Below are positions 5,985-8,268 of a DNA stretch of 8,268 nucleotides, one piece after another. This DNA is from Acidobacteriota bacterium. GTDB taxonomy: Bacteria > Acidobacteriota > Blastocatellia > Pyrinomonadales > Pyrinomonadaceae. How positions within the stretch are numbered: the first letter of the stretch is position 1; every line of letters starts with the position of its first letter. The notes below the pieces were generated by a model, which worked only from the letters and a program-made list of their open reading frames with translations, made no database searches and was not told where the DNA came from. The translations under genes and the position numbers were made by a program. Location: contig JAIVGV010000067.1 of assembly GCA_020201365.1 (NCBI GenBank), forward strand, positions 1 to 8,268, read 5' to 3'.

Positions 5985-6099
5985 CGTGGCTTTCCTCACG
6001 GCTCGCGTGTGCGGGCACGCTTCGCGCAAGCGATCAGGTAAACGACAAATTGAGACGCGGAGTTTGGCTCGCCGCGAGTCGCCGTCTTATTCGCCGCGT

Positions 6100-6130
6100 T
6101 TGACACGGGCTCGCCGATGGGTGCTATTCT
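6100..6130 (+). promoter_or_regulatory. Candidate promoter of topA
   Basis: A perfect -35 box TTGACA (6100-6105) is followed by TATTCT (6125-6130, four of six consensus) at a rather long 19-bp spacing; GCTATT (6123-6128) gives 17 bp but a weaker match. Long spacers can make a promoter sensitive to DNA supercoiling, which would suit a topoisomerase gene, but that is inference. The predicted leader to the ATG at 6339 is about 200 nt. Confidence 0.5.
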
Positions 6131-6202
6131 CCTCCGCTCCCGCCGTGTATTGTCTCGTCAGAAGCCCGCCGCGCGGGGGCGCGGGGAGTCGGAAATGGGC
6201 GG

Positions 6203-6249
6203 GAAACGCCGGAAAATCTGGGGAAATCGAGCCAGCCGGACGGCGTTTC
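6203..6249 (+). promoter_or_regulatory. Stem-loop in the topA leader
   Basis: GAAACGCCG (6203-6211) pairs perfectly over 9 bp with CGGCGTTTC (6241-6249). Inside it, CTGG (6218-6221) can pair with CCAG (6232-6235), giving a two-part stem. It lies in the long untranslated leader between the candidate promoter and the terminator-like hairpin. It does not match a riboswitch class I recognise. Confidence 0.45.
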
Positions 6250-6294
6250 GCGGCATCTAAACGGGTGTCCCGGTGGGGATTTCGGGCTGGCGCG

Positions 6295-6318
6295 GGTGTT
6301 CGCTGCGACACCTTTTTT
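6295..6318 (+). terminator. Terminator-like hairpin just upstream of topA (possible attenuator)
   Basis: GGTGT (6295-6299) pairs with ACACC (6308-6312). Within the loop, CG (6301-6302) can pair with CG (6306-6307) around CTG. Six T residues (6313-6318) follow directly. This is the form of a short intrinsic terminator, placed only 6 bases before the topA Shine-Dalgarno sequence. A second copy of the left arm, GGTGTC (6264-6269), can pair with GACACC (6307-6312) over 6 bp, so two hairpins compete for the same right arm. The stem is short, so it may be weak. Confidence 0.5.
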
Positions 6319-6324
6319 GCTGTT

Positions 6325-6330
6325 GAAGGA
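6325..6330 (+). promoter_or_regulatory. Shine-Dalgarno sequence of topA
   Basis: GAAGGA lies 8 nt before the ATG at 6339. It is the only clear ribosome-binding site in the window and supports that start. Confidence 0.75.
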
Positions 6331-6338
6331 AGATTAGA

Positions 6339-8268
6339 ATGACGAAGAATCTGGTCGTGGTCGAGTCGCCCGCGAAGGCGAAGACCATCGAGAAATACTT
6401 AGGCGCGGGCTACCGCGTGCTCGCTTCGATTGGTCACATCAAAGACCTGCCGTCGAAGGGGCTCGGCGTGGACGTGGAAAATAATTTCGAGCCGACTTAC
6501 GAAGTTATCCCCGACGCGAAGAAGCGCAACAACCGCAAGATCGTCGCGACGCTCAAAGCCGCCGCGAAGGAGGCGGACGCGATCTACCTCGCCGCCGACC
6601 CCGACCGCGAGGGCGAGGCTATTTGCCAGCACCTCGCGGAAGAGATCGTGCCGAAGCGGCCGGCGAAGCCCGCCTTCCGCGTGATGTTCAACGAGATCAC
6701 GAAGCGCGCCGTGCAGGACGCCTTCAAGGAGCCGAAGCAGATTGACGCGCACTTGGTTGACGCGCAGCAGGCTCGCCGCGTGCTCGACCGACTCGTCGGC
6801 TACAAAGTCTCGCCGCTCCTGTGCCGCACGGTCGGCGGGCGACTCTCGGCGGGGCGCGTGCAGTCGGTCGCGCTGCGGATGGTGGTGGAACGCGAGCGCG
6901 AGATCGAGAACTTCGTCAAGACCGAGTACTGGACTGTGACGGCGAACCTCGCGGCACGGCTCCCGCCCGCGTTCGACGCGCGGCTCTACCGCGTGGGCGA
7001 GCAGACGGTGAAGACCGGCGCGTTCGATCAGGACGTGAAGAAGACCGAGATTCTGATCTCGAACGAGGAGCAGGCGAAGGAGATCGTCGCCGAAGCGGAG
7101 AGGCAAAACTTCGTCGTCTCGGAAGTGACGACGAAGGAGCGGCGACGCAACCCCGTGCCGCCGTTCATCACGTCGAAGCTGCAGCAGGAGGCTTCGCGCA
7201 AGCTGGGCTTCCCCGTCAAGAAGACGATGATGGTCGCGCAGAAGCTCTACGAGGGCGTCGAGATCGGCGGCGAGGGCGCGACGGGTCTCGTCACCTACAT
7301 GCGCACGGACTCGACGCGCATCTCCGAGGCCGCGCTCGGCGAGGTGCGCGACTTCATCTCGACGCAGTACGGCGCGCCTTATCTGCCTGAGAAAGCCGTC
7401 CACTACCGCTCGAAGAAGGACGCGCAGGACGCGCACGAGGCGATCCGCCCGACGGATGTTGCGCGCACGCCCGACTCGGTCGCGCGATTTTTGAACAAGG
7501 ACGAGCTGAAACTTTACCGGCTCATCTGGCAGCGCTTCGTCGCGTCGCAGATGACGGCGGCGGTCTTCGATCAGACGACGATCGACATCGCCGCCGGGCG
7601 CTTCACGTTCCGCGCGACGGGCTCTGTGCTGAAGTTCGACGGCTTCCTCAAGGTTTACGAGGAGGGGCGCGACGAGAAGTCGGACGAGGACGACGAGGCG
7701 GCTCGCAGGCTTCCGCCCGTCGAGCGCGGCGAGAACCTGACGCTGAACAAGATCACGCCGGAGCAGCACTTCACGGAGCCGCCGCCGCGCTACACGGAGG
7801 CGACTCTGGTGAAGGCGCTCGAAGAGAAGGGCATCGGTCGCCCTTCGACCTACGCGGCGATCATGACGACGATTCAGGATCGCGAGTACGTCGAGCGCGT
7901 GGACGGTCGCTTCCACCCGACGGCGCTCGGCATGACCGTCAACGATCTGCTCGTCGCCTCCTTCGACGATCTCTTCAACGAGTCGTACACGGCGCGGATG
8001 GAGCAGGAGCTGGACGAGATCGAGGAAGGGAAGCTGAAGTGGACGGAGGCGCTCCGCGAGTTCTACCAGAAATTCGCCAAGGACTTGAAGAACGCCGAGC
8101 GCACGATGCGCGCCGCGAAGCAGCAGGCGATCCCGACCGACGAGAAGTGCGAGAACTGCGGCTCGCAGATGGTCATCAAGTTCGGTCGCTTCGGACAGTT
8201 CCTCGCCTGCTCGAACTACCCGGAGTGCCGCACGACGCGCGAGATCGCGAAGCCCGCGGCGGCGGACG
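6339..8268 (+). CDS. topA: DNA topoisomerase I (type IA), 3'-truncated by window edge
   Basis: The enzyme relaxes negatively supercoiled DNA by cutting one strand through a tyrosine and passing the other. The first 643 residues are visible. The Toprim domain begins at once, with VVVESPAKAKTIEKYL (6-21; acidic E9) and the metal-binding AADPDREGE (85-93; D87, D89, E91). The segment DAQQARRVLDRLVGY (141-155) and GRLSAGRVQSVALR (167-180) are family signatures. The catalytic tyrosine is Y320 in TYMRTDSTRIS. The segment HEAIRPT and the later EKGIGRPSTYA are also conserved. The first zinc ribbon starts at C604, with C607, C624 and C630; more ribbons or a basic tail probably follow outside the window. 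The ATG at 6339 has a good Shine-Dalgarno sequence, and the conserved core starts within five residues. It is preceded by a long structured leader, and is divergent from the ABC operon. No frameshift is seen. Confidence 0.97.
   Translation, partial: MTKNLVVVESPAKAKTIEKYLGAGYRVLASIGHIKDLPSKGLGVDVENNFEPTYEVIPDAKKRNNRKIVATLKAAAKEADAIYLAADPDREGEAICQHLAEEIVPKRPAKPAFRVMFNEITKRAVQDAFKEPKQIDAHLVDAQQARRVLDRLVGYKVSPLLCRTVGGRLSAGRVQSVALRMVVEREREIENFVKTEYWTVTANLAARLPPAFDARLYRVGEQTVKTGAFDQDVKKTEILISNEEQAKEIVAEAERQNFVVSEVTTKERRRNPVPPFITSKLQQEASRKLGFPVKKTMMVAQKLYEGVEIGGEGATGLVTYMRTDSTRISEAALGEVRDFISTQYGAPYLPEKAVHYRSKKDAQDAHEAIRPTDVARTPDSVARFLNKDELKLYRLIWQRFVASQMTAAVFDQTTIDIAAGRFTFRATGSVLKFDGFLKVYEEGRDEKSDEDDEAARRLPPVERGENLTLNKITPEQHFTEPPPRYTEATLVKALEEKGIGRPSTYAAIMTTIQDREYVERVDGRFHPTALGMTVNDLLVASFDDLFNESYTARMEQELDEIEEGKLKWTEALREFYQKFAKDLKNAERTMRAAKQQAIPTDEKCENCGSQMVIKFGRFGQFLACSNYPECRTTREIAKPAAAD

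Larger units (their letters stand above)
5829..6338. other. 510-bp region without a credible gene, between two divergent transcription units
   Basis: Open frames here on both strands are short, compositionally arginine/serine-rich and match nothing I recognise. The left half (5851-5955) shows nothing beyond the leader of the ABC operon. The stretch 5985-6099 between the two candidate promoters shows no tRNA, repeat or convincing open frame. The right part (6100-6338) carries a promoter and a structured leader of topA, described separately. A small unrecognised RNA cannot be excluded. Confidence 0.6.

Noticed and set aside
6399..7916. A 505-codon minus-strand open frame opposite topA
   Set aside because: It is the antisense shadow of a strongly conserved topA, with Arg/Leu/Val-rich composition and no recognisable motif.

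Overview
This GC-rich window (roughly two thirds G+C by eye) is compact bacterial chromosome. It holds two edge-truncated genes (boxC at the left, topA at the right), three complete minus-strand genes that look like one operon, a complete dprA, and a tRNA gene for selenocysteine. Codon use strongly favours G/C at third positions, which creates very long spurious antisense reading frames. The gene content (aerobic benzoyl-CoA degradation, selenocysteine, BcrA/NatA-like ABC exporter) and the protein style suggest a soil-type heterotroph. My best guess is an acidobacterium (Blastocatellia-like), but this is an impression from memory and no 16S or similar marker is present.

Left part (1-2040): boxC runs leftward off the window. 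It is separated from the rightward selC gene by a compact divergent promoter region. The boxC promoter is TTGACC-17-TATCAT, and a perfect 10+10 bp palindrome overlaps its expected transcription start, so a dimeric repressor could control benzoyl-CoA breakdown. The selC promoter is TTGACA-18-TATAGC. The tRNA has the diagnostic 6-bp D stem, a UCA anticodon, an 8-bp variable stem and an encoded CCA. A cluster of inverted repeats fills the gap between selC and dprA.

Middle (2040-5828): dprA (DNA-processing protein for natural transformation) reads right. It meets, tail to tail with a 4-base overlap, a leftward operon of ABC-2 permease, a secreted or anchored endonuclease/exonuclease/phosphatase-family enzyme, and an ABC ATPase. 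The phosphoesterase sits between the two transporter subunits, which is the oddest gene arrangement here. A 7-bp dyad spans the ribosome-binding region and GTG start of the permease.

Right part (5829-8268): a 510-bp region without a credible gene separates the operon from topA (DNA topoisomerase I, rightward, cut at its first zinc ribbon). This region has a candidate promoter in each direction. The topA side has a leader of about 200 nt with a 9-bp stem, four GGAAA blocks spaced about 10 bp apart, and a terminator-like hairpin plus T6 just before the Shine-Dalgarno sequence. This suggests attenuation or another cis-acting control of topA.

No CRISPR array, insertion sequence, phage gene or clear defence system is visible. 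The most notable items are the selC gene, the boxC operator/promoter overlap, the structured topA leader, and the ABC operon with its embedded phosphoesterase.
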